NCBI RefSeq assembly: GCF_950295315.1
Contig: NC_080164.1
Location: 13,609,659 to 13,673,658 of the forward strand
Direction of reading: 5' to 3'
Length of the DNA: 64,000 nt
From: Erinaceus europaeus
Taxonomy: Eukaryota; Chordata; Mammalia; Eulipotyphla; Erinaceidae
In this document: positions 43,975 through 55,529 of the stretch, piece by piece
How the letters are laid out: every line of letters starts with the position of its first letter
How positions within the stretch are numbered: position 1 is the stretch's first letter
Program-made: the position numbers and the translations under genes
The notes under the pieces: model-generated
The model's database searches: none
The model's input: only the letters and a program-made list of their open reading frames with translations
Told to the model about the DNA's origin: nothing

Positions 43975-44165
43975 GCTGTTTTATTTAGAGAGAGGAGAGT
44001 AGGAGAGAGAAACAGAAAAGAGAGGAGAGACACCACAATTTAACCATCCACAGAGCTCCCCTATGCTGCCCCCAGTGCTCCTAGGCCCATGCCTGGGAAT
44101 ATGCAGGTCTACTGGGAGAGGTACTAAGTTGGTTCTTTCCACAACTTGTTGGGGAACTTTCCACC
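43975..44165 (-). mobile_element. SINE-like fragment (type D)
   Basis: GAGA-rich stretch (43989-44030), ACAGAGCTCCCC and CCTGGGAATATGCAGG. Diverged. Confidence 0.4.
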
Positions 44166-44461
44166 AGATGTCCTTGAGTTTAGGCATAGTATCTCAGTGT
44201 CCGAAAGACTCTGTCTCCAGTGAGCTATGTGAATATTCCTCAATCATAGTTGGGTGTTCAGGCCAAGCCTGAGGGTAGCCAAAGCTCTGGGCATTTCATG
44301 TCCTAACCTTTGATGTGGAAGAGGCTATCAATATTCAGGAGTCATATGCTGAGTTTAAAGCTGCTATCTTTAGATTCTGTGACCACACCCTATATTTGAA
44401 ATATTTTTAATAATTTACCCCATTGTGTGCTCTGCTTCTCACCCAAAACTATGCCCTTTGA

Positions 44462-44735
44462 TTGTTTTTATTATTTTTTTTATTTATAAAAAGGGAACAT
44501 TGACTAAACCATAGGATAAGAGGGGTACAATGTCACATAATTTCCCACCACCAGATCTCTGTATTACATCCCCTCCCCTGATAGCTTTCCTATTCTTTAT
44601 CCCTTTGGAGTATGGACCCAAGGTCATTATGGGATGCAGAAGTTGGAAGGTCTGGTTTCCGTAATTGCTTCCCCGCTGAAGATGGGTGTTGACAGGTCAA
44701 CCCATACTCCCAGTCTGTCTCTCTCTCCTGATGTT
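44462..44735 (-). mobile_element. Poly(A)-ended 3' unit, reverse copy
   Basis: Reverse of the 48030-48385 repeat: ACCATAGGATAAGAGGGGTAC, CCACCACCAGATCTCTG, CCCCTCCCCTGATAGC, TATGGACCCAAGGTCAT. The low-coordinate end is the A-rich tail side (TTTATTTATAAAAAG). Confidence 0.8.
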
Positions 44736-44785
44736 TTCTAAACCTTGCTTTCACAAAGACCCTAGAGCTTAAAGAGAGCACCTTT

Positions 44786-45006
44786 CGGGGACCGGGTGGT
44801 GGCGCACCTGGTTGAGCACACATGTTACAGTGCACAAGGACCTGGGTTCGAGCCCCCAGTCCCCACCTGCAGAAGGAAAGCTTTGCAAATGGTGAAGCAG
44901 GGTTGCAGGTGTCTCTCTTTCTCTCTCCATCTCTATCTCCCCTACCCTCTCGATTTCTGACTGTCTCTATAATAAATAAAGATAATAAAAAATTCAGAAA
45001 AAAAAT
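44786..45006 (+). mobile_element. SINE (type A), near-complete, with 15 bp target duplication
   Basis: Flanked by AAAGAGAGCACCTTT at 44771-44785 and 45007-45021. Head GGGGACCGGGTGGTGGCGCACC, B box GGGTTCGAGCCCC, body CACCTGCAGAAGGAAAGC, (AATAA)n and A-rich tail. One of the least diverged copies here. Confidence 0.95.
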
Positions 45007-45021
45007 AAAGAGAGCACCTTT

Positions 45022-46318
45022 TTGCTGGCCAATGCACACTCCTATAGTACTGTGGGTCAGGGAGGTCACCCTGCCCCTCAGTTAGACACAGAACTCTAGT
45101 CTTTCTGAGTAACCTTTTGGGAATCCTGTGTCTCCAGCCCCAACAACATGACAACAGCTCCCTTCTTGTGTTACACAGAAGGCGCACTGTCCACCCCATG
45201 GATCCCTGCAAAGATCCATCCCTTGATTTCTCATCTCTGTGTACCCCACGATGCCGTTCTTCCTCTTTGGAAACCCATTAACCTCTCACCCATTCACCGC
45301 CCATTCACATACTCACTGTCCAAGATTCAGTACAGGCCCCAGTTCTTCCCCTTAACAAGAAGGAGCCCCCAAAAGTCCTTACTGCAGCTCACTCCCAGCT
45401 CTGACTTTGTTCCAGAAGCAAGCGGCAGCACATGGGGTCCAGTGGGCTTGTCTGCTGTCTAAAAGAGAACAAGTTCCCTGGATTCAATCTGGATGCTCCT
45501 GGAGGGCAGGGGACCGCTTCCCATTAATCTCTATGTTTCTTCTGCCTGCTGAAGTGGCTTGCCTTTAATAGGCATTAAATATAGATTTGTTGACAGAATA
45601 ACTGAGTGAAACACTTCCCTAGAGTTTTGTTTTATAAAGAAGACAGTATGGGGGGGGGGGGTGTAAACTCGCCTAATTTGTTCTAGACTATGATCGGCAG
45701 CTAGTCTTTAGGTCTCCTTTTCAATGTCACCCCTAGCAGGTGAGGCACGGGCTTCTGTTGTCCCCAAGGTAGGTTACATTCCTTTCTTGTCCAGCACCTC
45801 CCCATATCACACACTCATGTGGACAGACACCCTCTGCTGGGTGATCCCCATTCTCAGGTTCCCAGGCACTTTTGCCTGTTCCTGTCCTGTACTTGCTCCT
45901 CCTGTCAGCAAGGCTGGGCACAGAGGGGCAGGAGAGGGAAGTCCCTTTCTCAGGGGAATCCACTGGAGCCGCCTTTGGAAGAAGAGAGGGGTGAAAGTGT
46001 CCAGGAACAGGGAGGCTGGCAGGGGAGGGGGAGTCAGCTAGGATCTGAGTGTAGGGATGGGTGTGGGTGACTTGCTTTGATACTGAAGTGTTTCCCTCAT
46101 CTGCTCAGCCCTTGTCCATTCATTTTTCTTCTTGATTCCTCGCTCTTTCATCGATCTTTGTTTTTTCTTGCTCTCCAGTCTCTGTCTCGTGGAACTCCGT
46201 CCCTTTTCTTGTAAGGCCGAAGCCCCATGTTCCATCCCTAGAACTGCATGCCAGAGTAGGTCCTGTTCTGGTTTCTCTCTCTTTTGGTAGCTTTTCTCAT
46301 AAAACAAATGGAATGTTA
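45022..46318. other. About 1.3 kb without a recognisable gene
   Basis: Unique-looking. A G run at 45650-45661. Confidence 0.5.
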
Positions 46319-46319
46319 G

Positions 46320-46710
46320 GGACCTTGGGGTGGCGCACCTGGTTGAGTGCCCGTGTGACCATGTGCAAGACCCAAGGACTTCAAGTCCTCCGTCTCCACC
46401 TGCGGGGGGGGGGGGGGGGGAGGGGGTGTTGCTAGTGGTGAAGCAGGTCTGCAGGTGTCTCTCCTTCTCTCACCTTCTCTATCTCCTTGTACTCTCTCAA
46501 TTTCTCTCTGTCCTAGCAGAAAGAAGGAAAGAGAGAAGGAATGGAGGAAGGAAGAAAGGAAGGAAGGAAGGAAGGAAGGAAGGGAGGGAGGGAGGGAGGG
46601 AGGGAGGAAGGGAGGAAGGAAGGAAAGAAGGAAGAAGGAAAATGGTCACCAGGAGCAGTGGATTTATAGTGCTGGCACTGAGCCCTAGAGATAAACCTGG
46701 TAAAAAATAA
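46320..46710 (+). mobile_element. SINE (type A, long form) split by a purine microsatellite
   Basis: Head GGGGTGGCGCACCTGGTTGAG, a G run (46404-46421), GTGAAGCAGGTCTGCAGG and CTCTCTGTCCTAGCAG. After the GGAA array (46520-46640) comes AGCAGTGGATTTATAGTGC and GGCACTGAGCCCTAGAGATAA, a 3' part also seen at 62060-62095 (AGCAGTGGATTCTAGTGC). Confidence 0.8.
46517..46640 (+). repeat. (GGAA)n/(GGGA)n purine microsatellite
   Basis: Purine-only tract inside the SINE with GGAA, GGGA and GAAA units. Confidence 0.95.
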
Positions 46711-46711
46711 A

Positions 46712-46759
<48 letters not shown>

Positions 46760-46760
46760 A
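46706..46760 (+). repeat. (GAAA)n microsatellite at the SINE tail
   Basis: About 13 GAAA units. Confidence 0.96.
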
Positions 46761-47074
46761 AAAACAACAATAGCAAACCCTTCTCCCTTTTCTGCCTCAT
46801 TTTCTTTCCTCTTAGCATTATCTCTTTCAAATTTTCCTCAAGTGTTAATAATTAATTACCATTAATAATTAATTATGGTCTTACTAATAAATAAGTAATA
46901 ATTGGCAAAATACTATTCCTTCTTTAAACTGATCTTTTAACACCCCAGGGATGTGGGCTGGGTGTGAGGCCCTGGGTTCTGTTCTGGGCATGATATATGA
47001 CTGGGTACTTTTCTGGCTTTTCTCTTTCTATAGATGACAAAATAAATACAATCCCCCTTATTTATGTGTTTGTT

Positions 47075-47236
47075 TAATTTGGATAGGCAGAGAAAGAAAT
47101 TGAGATTGAAGGGAAGAAAGAGAGACACCTGCAGACCTGCTTCACCACCTGTGAAGCTTCCTTCCTCTGCAGGTGTGGGCTGGGAGCTCACACCCAAGTC
47201 CTTGAGTACTTAAGCAGGTGTACTGGCACCTCATCC
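47075..47236 (-). mobile_element. SINE (type A/B), truncated
   Basis: GGATAGGCAGAGAAAGAAATTGAG, CACCTGCAGACCTGCTTCACC, CACCTGTGAAGC and AGCAGGTGTACTGGCACC. Confidence 0.85.
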
Positions 47237-47439
47237 CAAATACAAAAAAAAATATTAACCTAAACCTATTGGGGTTTCGTAGTAAATAAACACCCATCAC
47301 TGCTGGCCTGGGTATCTCCCTGCATGGGGAGAGAAGAGCTTGCATTTACAGAACTGAGGCCTGTACTGGGCCCCTGGTGATCAAGTGAATGATAGGACAC
47401 ATTTGGGACTTTTATTTCTTTGTGTGTTTTTAAATGTTT

Positions 47440-47605
47440 ATTGATTGATTTATTGACTGATGAGAGAGAGAGACACACACACACACACACACAGAGAGAG
47501 AGAAACAGGGAGACCAGAGCACCACACGAGCAGAGGTGATAGGATCTGGGCCCCACTAATACAAGTCCTGCTTTCTGTCAGCTGAATCACCTCTCCTGAT
47601 TGGTG
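47440..47605 (-). mobile_element. SINE-like fragment with (CA)n
   Basis: TTTATTGATTGATTTATTGAC tail, (CA)n at 47473-47492, GAGA segment, then GCTGAATCACCTCTCCTG. Diverged type C/D. Confidence 0.45.
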
Positions 47606-48025
47606 GAATTTTCAGGAGGTCCAGTGATTCAGTGATAGTGCTCTTCTTCCTCACCCAAGGACTGATGTCACTGAAAGCTCAGGGAGGTGTGAAGGTGGAG
47701 GGGGTCTAAAGAGCATTAACATGAGCCAGGAAGCTGCCACTGTGGGGCACAGCGTCTACCTGATGTCACTGGGGCTGCCTGACCGGGACCACAGAACCTG
47801 CCCAGCCTGCCCCCAGTCCCAGGCTGCAGCCTCTGTCAAGTCCCCTGTGACATTGTGGGAAGCTGCCAGGCCTGGTATGTGATCTCTGGGAACTTGTCTC
47901 TGATGGTAAGGAGAGGAGGCCCTAGTTGCTTCTCCCTCTCCTTGACTTGAATGATATAAATGCAGTAGGAGTTGAAGAGGGACAAGGTGGGATACAAGAG
48001 ATGTGAAGGAGAAGAGACAGGAGTC
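47606..48025. other. No gene recognised
   Basis: Unique-looking sequence preceding the poly(A)-ended repeat. Confidence 0.45.
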
Positions 48026-48027
48026 AG

Positions 48028-48385
48028 CAAGAGGCTCTCTCTGCCACCTTCACCCTGGACAGACTACCCCACCAACGTGTCCTGGAGCTCCGCTTCCCCA
48101 GAGCCCTGCCCCACTAGGGAAAGAGAGAGACAGGCTGGGAATATGGATCCACCTGTCAACGTCCATGTTCAGCAGGGAAGCAATTACAGAACCCAGACCT
48201 TCCACCTCCTGCATCCCACAGTGACCCTGGGTCCATACTCCCAGAGGGATAAAGAACAGGAAAGCTATCAGGGGAGGGGAGGGGATACAGAGGTCTGGTG
48301 GTGGGAATTGTGTGGAGTTGTGCCCCTCTTATCCTATGGTTTTGTTAATGTCTCCTTTTTAAAATAAAATTTAAAAAAAAAAAAG
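48028..48385 (+). mobile_element. Poly(A)-ended dispersed repeat (3' unit)
   Basis: GCCACCTTCACCCTGGACAG to an A run (48371-48384), with GGTGGTGGGAATTGTGTGGAG and AATAAAAT-like ends. Related copies at 20800-21315, 21316-21580 and 44462-44735. Probably the 3' end of a LINE or a SINE derived from it; I cannot name the family. Confidence 0.75.
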
Positions 48386-48610
48386 CAAGCAAGAACAGCT
48401 TCCTCTGCTAAAGTTAAAGGCAATGGCAACTCCCACAACTCCCCAGGCCAGTGCTTGCCCCACCCCAACCCTTACTGTTCATTTCCTGTTATCCCTCTGC
48501 TTATCGAGTTGAACTGGGGACTTGATCAAAGCTATGGGTTCTGTAACTCAGCCCAACACCTCCCAAGTGGAGACATTTATGACTGTCCCACAATATATAT
48601 CTTGTGATAG
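48386..48610. other. No gene recognised
   Basis: Short unique stretch between the poly(A) tail and the CTC array. Confidence 0.4.
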
Positions 48611-48614
48611 ATCT

Positions 48615-48675
48615 CCTCCTCCTCCTCCTCCTCCTCCTCCTCCTCCTCCTCCTTCTCCTCCTCCTCTTCCTCCTT
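48615..48675 (+). repeat. (CTC)n trinucleotide microsatellite
   Basis: About 19 CTC/CTT units, pyrimidine-only on the plus strand. Period 3 without stops creates spurious poly-Leu, poly-Glu and poly-Arg frames. Confidence 0.97.
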
Positions 48676-48819
48676 GAGCCCTCTGGCTGGCCCAGAGTCC
48701 AGACACATCTGCCTGCAAAGAATGTCAGGAAGAAGGAAACAGAGCCTGAGAGGTTTCTCCTGCAGGCTCCAGTCCCTTGCTGCCAACCGCTGAAGCACGG
48801 GCACGAGCATGTCTCAGGA

Positions 48820-49050
48820 ATCATCCAGGTCAATTAAAACGAACCGTTCAGCATTTATCTGATCTATAGATGAACTGGTATCATGGGAGGCACTTAATAC
48901 CGATGACTCCCTGGGAGATGTTAAGAAGAAATGCAGTTCTATTGATAAGACGGATTTGGTCTTCTTAATACCTAAGCATGCCATCCAAAAACTGACCTTT
49001 ATTGCTTATTTGTTTTAATTGCACCATGTTCTTGTGAATACACATTTTCA
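48820..49050. other. Repeat-free AT-rich segment; possible conserved non-coding DNA
   Basis: Non-repetitive, with homeodomain-like AATTAAAA, TTAATTGC and GATA-like GATAAG words. Weak, texture-based call. Confidence 0.2.
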
Positions 49051-49094
49051 ACACTGATCCTGTCATTCTGTCTATTTTAAATTAAAAAAGAGGC

Positions 49095-49235
49095 AGGAGA
49101 GGCGGCACAGTACTGGAGCTTCCTCTAGAGCTGTGTGGCACTTTTTTATGGTGCCAGGGCTTGAGCCTGGGCTTTGCACTTGGCAAGAAGTATGCCTGAC
49201 CTGGTAAGTTTTCTCTCCGGTCCCAAACTGGCCTT
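49095..49235 (-). mobile_element. SINE-like fragment (type D)
   Basis: GGGCTTGAGCCTGGGC B-box-like segment with a TTTCTCTCCGGTCCC end. Diverged. Confidence 0.4.
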
Positions 49236-49239
49236 TCAA

Positions 49240-49550
49240 TGCTTACAGGTGAGATATACATGGACAAGGAATTCTAGCATTATCAGTATTGGTATCATTA
49301 TCAAAACTTTAACTTTCCCTCTCTGCACTTTGGATAACATGAATGACACCCTCTACTATTTTGCTAGCATTGCCAAACCAAGTCCCACAAGCTTGAAAGA
49401 CTTAAGTAACAGAAATTAATGTCTTTATGAATTTGTTTGGACTTTGAACTTTGAACTACTTTGACCTTGAACTACTTAAACATATTGGCGCACAGACGTG
49501 AAAATGTATTTGTATTTTCCCAAGCCTGTCCCTCAATTTATTTATTTATT
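49240..49550. other. No gene recognised
   Basis: AT-rich unique sequence. Short direct repeat GAACT..TTTGA around 49445-49470. Confidence 0.4.
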
Positions 49551-49554
49551 TAAA

Positions 49555-49670
49555 TTTTTTAAAGCATCTTTATTTAGTGGGTAGAGACAGCTAGAAATCA
49601 GGGGGGGATAGAGAGGGAGAGAAACAGAGAAACACCTGCCGTCCTGCTTCACCACCTGTGAAGATTTCCA
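49555..49670 (-). mobile_element. SINE (type A) tail-side fragment
   Basis: CATCTTTATTTAGTGGGTAGAGAC, ACACCTGCCGTCCTGCTTCACC; stops after CACCTGTGAAG. Confidence 0.75.
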
Positions 49671-49694
49671 CTGCTCCTAGTAGCCATGGTTTTC

Positions 49695-49850
49695 ATTTTA
49701 CTGGATAGGACAGAGAGGAATTGAAAGAGGAGGGGGAGATAGAGAGGCAGAGAGAAAGAGAGGCACCTGCCTTATCACTTGTGAAGCATCCCCCCTGCAG
49801 GTTCGTGCAGGGGCACGAACCCTGATCCTTGCACGGGTCCCTGCATACAT
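49695..49850 (-). mobile_element. SINE (type A/B) fragment
   Basis: TTTTACTGGATAGGACAGAGAGG, GGCACCTGCCTTATCACTTG, CCCCCTGCAGG and a reversed B-box-like ACGAACCCTGATCC. Directly follows the previous fragment. Confidence 0.8.
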
Positions 49851-50026
49851 GTCTTTTGGTAATAAACACTGTCCTGCTCAAACACCTACTATGTGCCAGG
49901 CACTGTACCAGGCCTGTGGGGCAACAACCGGGTGAAGTGGCCTGTACAGGGCTGTGTGACAGTAAGCTCATGGAAACTGTGACTTTCCAACCCTGTTGAC
50001 ACCAACAACTTAACTTTCTTCTTTTT

Positions 50027-50240
50027 AAAAAATTGCCTTTATTTATTTATTATTGGATAGAGACAGAGAGAAATCAAGATGGAAGAGGAAGACAGAGAGG
50101 GAGAGAGACAGAGAGATACCTGCAGCCCTGGTTCACCACTTGGGAAGTTTGCCACCTCTGCAGGTGGGGTCCAGGGGCTCGAACCTGGGTCCTTGCACCT
50201 AGTAACGTGTGCTCAGAAAGGTGTGCCACCACCTGGCCCC
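50027..50240 (-). mobile_element. SINE (type A)
   Basis: TTTATTTATTATTGGATAGAGAC, CACCACTTGGGAAG, reversed B box GGGGCTCGAACCTGGG and head GGTGTGCCACCACCTGGCCC. Confidence 0.93.
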
Positions 50241-50300
50241 CCAATAACTTAACTTTATTTCTGCTTTTTTCACCAAGCACTAGGCTTATTGCGGTAACTA

Positions 50301-50529
50301 TTTTTCTTTTTTTTTTCTCTTCTTCCTTCTATATTCAATAGAACAAAGAGAAATTGAGAGAAGAGGAGAGAGAGAGAGAGAGAGAGGGAGAGAGAAGGGT
50401 GAGCACCTGCAGACCTGCTAAACTGATTGTGAACCTTCCCCTCTGCAGGTGGGGAACAGAGGCTTGAACCCAGGCCCTTGAGCACAGTAATGTGTGCACA
50501 CAGCCAGGTGCACCACCACCCTGTCCCCC
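50301..50529 (-). mobile_element. SINE (type A/B) with (GA)n
   Basis: T-rich edge, GAACAAAGAGAAATTGAGAG, (GA)n at 50367-50387, CACCTGCAGACCTGC and head AGGTGCACCACCACCCTGTCCCC. Confidence 0.88.
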
Positions 50530-52790
50530 CTCCAACAACTTTCTCAAGAGAGGGGAATGAATGCAAACATCATGTGGAAGGAAGGTCAGATAGTGCAATG
50601 CTGACCTAGCAAAAGTGAAAAAAAAAAAAAAAAAACCTCTACAGGCAATAAAATGGAATATATACAAAGGAACTAGCCACCAATCAATCACACATACAAG
50701 CTTCCCTGCCCATGAAGCTCAACAACAGTTGAAATAAGTCTCCACTGAGAGATATTAGACCAGTGGTTACTTCCGGGTGAGGGTGGCATGGGAGGGGCCT
50801 GTGAGAGCTTCTTGGAGCACTGGGAATACTCCCCTTATATCTGGGTGGCATTCACTGCCATGCATATGTATGGGGGAAATTCATAGATATGTGCAAGTTC
50901 TACCTCAATGGAAAAAAAAAATCTTCTTAAACATTTCAAGGAGGACATGTGTAGCTTTTAAAATATATTCAATATTATAATTTCATATTTGGAAACCCCA
51001 AAAAAACACTCTATTGCTTTTGAAACACAAACTTTAGAAGAATTTTCAAGATTTTTGTGTTTCCCCAAAGGAGACATATGTTTGCAAGACGAAGACTCGC
51101 TGTACGGCACTGTTCACATTCTGCCTCAGTGCCTTGCTTATCTCTGGTCCCCCCCCCACTCCACTCTGATGTCCAGGGGGGAGGGTGCCATCTTGGTGCC
51201 TCAGCAGTCAACAATACAGGGCTGCCCATCTCACAGGATAGGTTTAGAAAGGGGTCATCTAGTGACGCCCCCCCCCCAAACTAGCTGCCTGGCCAATCCT
51301 CTCCTCCATAATTGCTGAAGAGTCAAAGAATTCAGCTGCTTCTCTCCACACTCTGCCCATCATTCAGTCACAGTTTATCATGCAGAGAGAGAAAAAGAGA
51401 GAAAGAAAGGAGAAAATGACTGTTGGGAAGGCCCTGCTCTGAATGGTGGGGTTGGGGGGAGGGCTGGCAGCTCAGCAGGCCTGGCAGGGTGCTGAGACGT
51501 GGAGGGGCTGACTCCACCCCGTTAATCATATGAAATTTCCCTCGCCCAGGCCTCTGCCTCCTGTGAACAGTGTGCTCTCCCTGTGACTTTGGGCACACCG
51601 GAGCTGCTGGAAGTTGCTCTGGGAGACAACAGCCTTCACTGCTCTTAGAACAAAGCCTTTAATTTGTGTGGCAAGAGGCTTAGTGTATCTCCCGTTGTCA
51701 TTCTTGTCATGAGCTCCTAGGGAATGACGGGAATGTGAGCTTTCTCAAAGGAGCACCTGGCATGCTGACTACCCAGCGCTGGGCTGAGAAGATGGTGGCC
51801 ATGTGCAGGTGAGTCCACCCCAGCAACTTTCTCTGCGAATTCACAGAGTTCGGGGTGTTGGAACTATCACTGAACCAAGGCATACAGTTTCCACAAGAAT
51901 CTATTCTATGCCATGAAGGTCATCAAGAACACAAAGTTAGTCTTAGGTCAAGCCAAGCTGGTTGAAAACTTGAGCCATGCTGAACATCAGGAAGAAAAGA
52001 TGAGATCACGGTTTTGCCCTTTTTTAATGGGGCCAAATGTCAGTCTGTGGAGCCACCCTGCAGTCCTTACTCCATATCAGATCTTACAAAATTCTGGGAA
52101 GTTCATGCCCTGCTGCCAGCTTTGACATACAGATAGAGGACAAGGTATTCTTGGGATCAGTAAGGTCCCAGCCAGGTCAGGTTCTTGCCATTATTGTAAA
52201 GATACCTTCCCATCTTTGTCAGCTTCTGGAACAACTGTGGGCTTCCATTCACTGATTTGAACCACACCTTCAGAGAAGTCAGAAAAATTCTAGGAATTAA
52301 CTACAGGTTCATGAATGTACAGGCTCTTGGTTGTTCTTTAGAACCAGTGGACCAATTCACTGGCTGATCCAAACAGCACAAGTGTGATCCAGTATAGTAA
52401 GCAAACACTGGGAGAAGAGGAAGATGGCAGATGAAGAGGTTTAGAGATCTTCAGAGTAGAACACCCCTTAGACATCTTCTAGGATAATGGTTACCACATC
52501 CACTCAGAGATCTTAATTAAATTCGGGTATCTCCTCTCTCTTGCAACGAAACCACGGTGATGTTCTCCCATTTAGTTTTCCTTCTACTTCTATGTCTCCC
52601 GTGTTTTCAGGATAAATTGTGTAGTCCATCTGTAGATGAGGGCTGGATGAAGAAGCCAGGGTAAGGCCCAGGGCCACCGGCAGGTCCGTGGACGCTGGAC
52701 AGTGAATGTCGCAACACCATGAGACTGCAGGGCATCCAGCTAGTAGAAAGTCCTTCTAAGTGTTGACAGTGATTTCCATGCTGGTGTAAA
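50530..52790. other. About 2.3 kb without a recognisable gene
   Basis: Unique-looking. Includes an A run at 50619-50636 and homopolymer C runs (51150-51158, 51270-51278). 51600-51830 is repeat-free and could be conserved non-coding DNA, but nothing proves it. Confidence 0.5.
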
Positions 52791-52794
52791 TGAA

Positions 52795-53466
52795 ACCCCT
52801 GTCATGTTCATTCAGGAGCACTGCTTGGCTTTTCTTGTAGGAAAGTTGTGAGGATGTGGTTGAGCTTGGCAGGGCTTGACTTGAGGGGACATCCATCCTG
52901 TCAGTCTCTCTCTCTCTCTCTCTCTCTCTCTACTGAGAGGTTGAGCAAGGAGGGACACAATCCCAAAAGGTTTGCCTCGTCTTATCAGACTCCCTGCCTC
53001 ACAAAGCATCCTGGAATCCTGATGCTATGGCCTGCTCCCTTATTATCTTCATAATCATTGTTTTGCCTGAAAGATCCCCACCCATTCCATTCCTTTGATC
53101 TATCTTCTTTCTACCCTCAAGACCCTCCCTGCCTGCAGGAAATTATTAATCCTACCAGTTAAAACCCCTAAGAACAGTTGCTAAGGAAGTTCCTACCTTT
53201 CCCAATCCCCTTTTGCCTTTCTCTGCCACTTTCCAAGCCATGTCAAGCCATTTCCGTTTCCAACTTTCCACTTCCAGGTCCGACTTTTAAAAAGCCTTGG
53301 CTCTCTGATCAATAGAGAATTGAATTGCCTTGCCACCACCAGCTCTGTTCCTGGGTCCCTTCTCTCACTTCGTTAAGTGAGTAGCAGCCCAGGTTGGCTC
53401 CAGTGATGTTCTCTCCAACCCAGAGAGTATGCACCCAAGAGGAGGCACCCCCACGCTAGCCCAGCA
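52795..53466 (+). mobile_element. Partial ERV: internal 3' end plus LTR, with a junction deletion
   Basis: 52845-53035 matches the internal segment at 13650-13840 in reverse. 53040-53466 matches the LTR at 13196-13629 and ends GCTAGCCCAGCA. The polypurine tract and the first roughly 70 bp of the LTR are missing: the sequence passes from GCTATGGCCT straight to CATAATCATTGTTTTGCC. A (TC)n lies at 52903-52931. No coding capacity. Confidence 0.82.
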
Positions 53467-53541
53467 ATTTCTGGTGTGTGAGGTATTCCCAGGGTCACTG
53501 ATATAATCACATCTTTATTTAAAAGGGTTTGTTTAATGAGG

Positions 53542-53668
53542 GGGGTGTGTGTGAGTGTATGTGTGTAGTCTGTGTGTGTGTGTGTGTCTGTGTGTGTGTG
53601 GTATGTGTGTGTAGTTTCTGTGTGTGTGTGTGTAGTCTCTGTCTCTGTGTGTGGGGGGGGGTGTACAG
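53542..53668 (+). repeat. (TG)n compound microsatellite
   Basis: Several TG runs broken by TAGTC and CTGTG words, ending in a G run. Confidence 0.93.
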
Positions 53669-53669
53669 G

Positions 53670-54150
53670 GGCATGTAAGTAACCAGGGACTCAGGCATAT
53701 GAAATCTCACCACTCTGGGTCACTATTTCATTCGGCTAGAGAAAACAGAGACACACAGACCTCACAGCACTGGAGCTTCCAAGGTTGCTGCAGCATCTCC
53801 CAAGGGGTACCTGGGTTTGAACCAGGTCCATGAAGGTTCCCTCCTACTTGGAGGAATCAGTATAGGAAAATCAGAAAACCAGAGATTTCTGTCAGACCTT
53901 GGAGAGGAGATAACTAAATAAATGAGAAAATGGGAAGGAACCAGGATGAGAGAGGACATAGAAGCCACACATGGAGAGATAATATAAAGGAAAGTGTGTT
54001 CAGCAAACAGATCTACAAACAGTTCATTTTTACTAGTCAGCATGTATGGACAGGAGAAATGGGAAAGACCACTTCTCAGATGAACTACTTCAAGAAGACT
54101 CTAAACCTCAGAGGACTCTGAATGCCATTTCAGAAGCATAGACACATTTT
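53670..54150. other. No gene recognised
   Basis: A small reversed B-box-like piece (GGGTTTGAACCAGG, 53810-53825) hints at a SINE remnant. Otherwise unique. Confidence 0.4.
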
Positions 54151-54154
54151 CACA

Positions 54155-54435
54155 CACACACAGTGAGGCAGAGCACTGGGAGTGGCTTGGCTGAACTTTG
54201 TCTTCAGAAGAAAGATCCTAAGCAAAGGACTCTCAGAAAGGAGAAAAAGGGAGGGGACAGATGGGGGTGGGTGGGATGGAGTGGAGGGCAAGTTTGGGGT
54301 CCCAGGGGACCCAGGTTGGGAGTGAAAGGGTTCTGCAGATTCTTATCATGAAAAGTTGAGGAATTGTACCAATATGTAACAGCTGTGTTATAATACACTA
54401 GCCTCCCAATAAACTAAAAATAAAATTTTAAATTA
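54155..54435 (+). mobile_element. Possible retroposon 3' end with AATAAA-type terminus
   Basis: Ends CCCAATAAACTAAAAATAAAAT. The GACCCAGG...TTGGGAGTGAAAGG segment has no second copy that I noticed here. Weak call. Confidence 0.35.
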
Positions 54436-54477
54436 AGAAGGAGGAGGAAGATCTAGAATCTTAAGAATTAGAGGTAA

Positions 54478-54506
54478 AATAATAATAATAATAATAATAA
54501 TAATAC
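54478..54506 (+). repeat. (AAT)n microsatellite
   Basis: About nine AAT units. Confidence 0.95.
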
Positions 54507-54985
54507 AGAATTCTAATCTCAGGGGAAGAAAAGTTCTGCTTCCTTTCCAAGCTCTCTACCATCTCTGTTCGCCAGATTTTCTTTCTCCCTTAACTTTCTT
54601 CTCATTCTTTCTTCACAGGTACAAATTGCCAAGTCCTTCTCTTGTATGAAGAAAACCAGGTGGTCCAGTAGGCGAATCACTTTCTTCCTCTAAACATAAA
54701 AATCAGGGAAAAAATAGAACATAAGCCAGAGAAATAAGAAGAAACAATAAGCAAGAAAATGAGCCGACAAGTGCAGAGACCTAAGGCAAATATAAAAAAA
54801 AAAGTCATGATTCTTCTGGAGATAATTAAAATAATGGTGGAAGTGAAAAGACTGGACAAAAAATAAATAAAACTGAGAGATGGAAGCTTGTGATTAGTCC
54901 TAGCCATTTCTGTATTTTTCAAGAGAGTGGTAGAACTGTGAATCCACTTTGACTAGAAGGTCAAAATCCACATGAAATTGGTTGG
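54507..54985. other. No gene recognised
   Basis: AT-rich unique sequence. Confidence 0.45.
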
Positions 54986-54989
54986 TTTG

Positions 54990-55205
54990 TTTGTTTGTGA
55001 GTTTTGTTGTTGCTTTCAGATAGAAACAGAGAAGGCAGAGAGAGAGAAAGAGAGAGGAGGGGAGGGAGGGAGAAAAAGAGAGAGAGGGAGGGAGGGAGAA
55101 CAGCAGCGAAGCTTCCTTCAACATGGTGGGAGACAGGCTCAAACTTGGGTCAAGCATGTGGCAAAGCAGTGTGATAAATACCCAGATGAACTATTTCACC
55201 AGCCC
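54990..55205 (-). mobile_element. SINE-like element (type D)
   Basis: GA/GGGA purine tract (55030-55100), then GGCTCAAACTTGGGTC reversed B box and CACCAGCCC end. Confidence 0.55.
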
Positions 55206-55252
55206 ATGAGCTTTTGTTTGGCTGCTTGTTTGTTTACATAATCATCCAAATT

Positions 55253-55440
55253 GGGGGAGAGGACCTGCGAAGCGGTTCACCTGCCAGAGAGCACAGGTTG
55301 CCACGTTCGGCGCCCAGGCTACGGCATGAGAATAAGCACCTCTGGAGGGAGGCAACACAAGAAGTGTCTCTCTTCTGTGTCTTTGCCTCTGTTTCTCTCT
55401 CTATGTCTACCTCTCAGCCTCTACGTAAATAAAAAAATGT
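55253..55440 (+). mobile_element. SINE-like element (type E)
   Basis: GGGGGAGAGGACCTGCGAAGCGGTTCACC head, CGTTCGGCGCCCAGGC, CT-rich 3' part and AAATAAAAAAATG tail. Confidence 0.55.
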
Positions 55441-55529
55441 TTAGTGCTTTAACCAATAGAAGAAAGCAGTGGAGTCATGTAGATGCTGAGTCCCAGGAAT
55501 AATAAACCTACGACCAAAAAAAGGTGTGT

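Noticed and set aside
44786..45006. tRNA-like A and B boxes that could suggest a tRNA gene
   Set aside because: The sequence is a SINE with body, tail and target duplication; no cloverleaf fit was evident.
48501..48837. Frames with poly-Leu, poly-Glu or poly-Arg runs
   Set aside because: Produced by the (CTC)n microsatellite on either strand.
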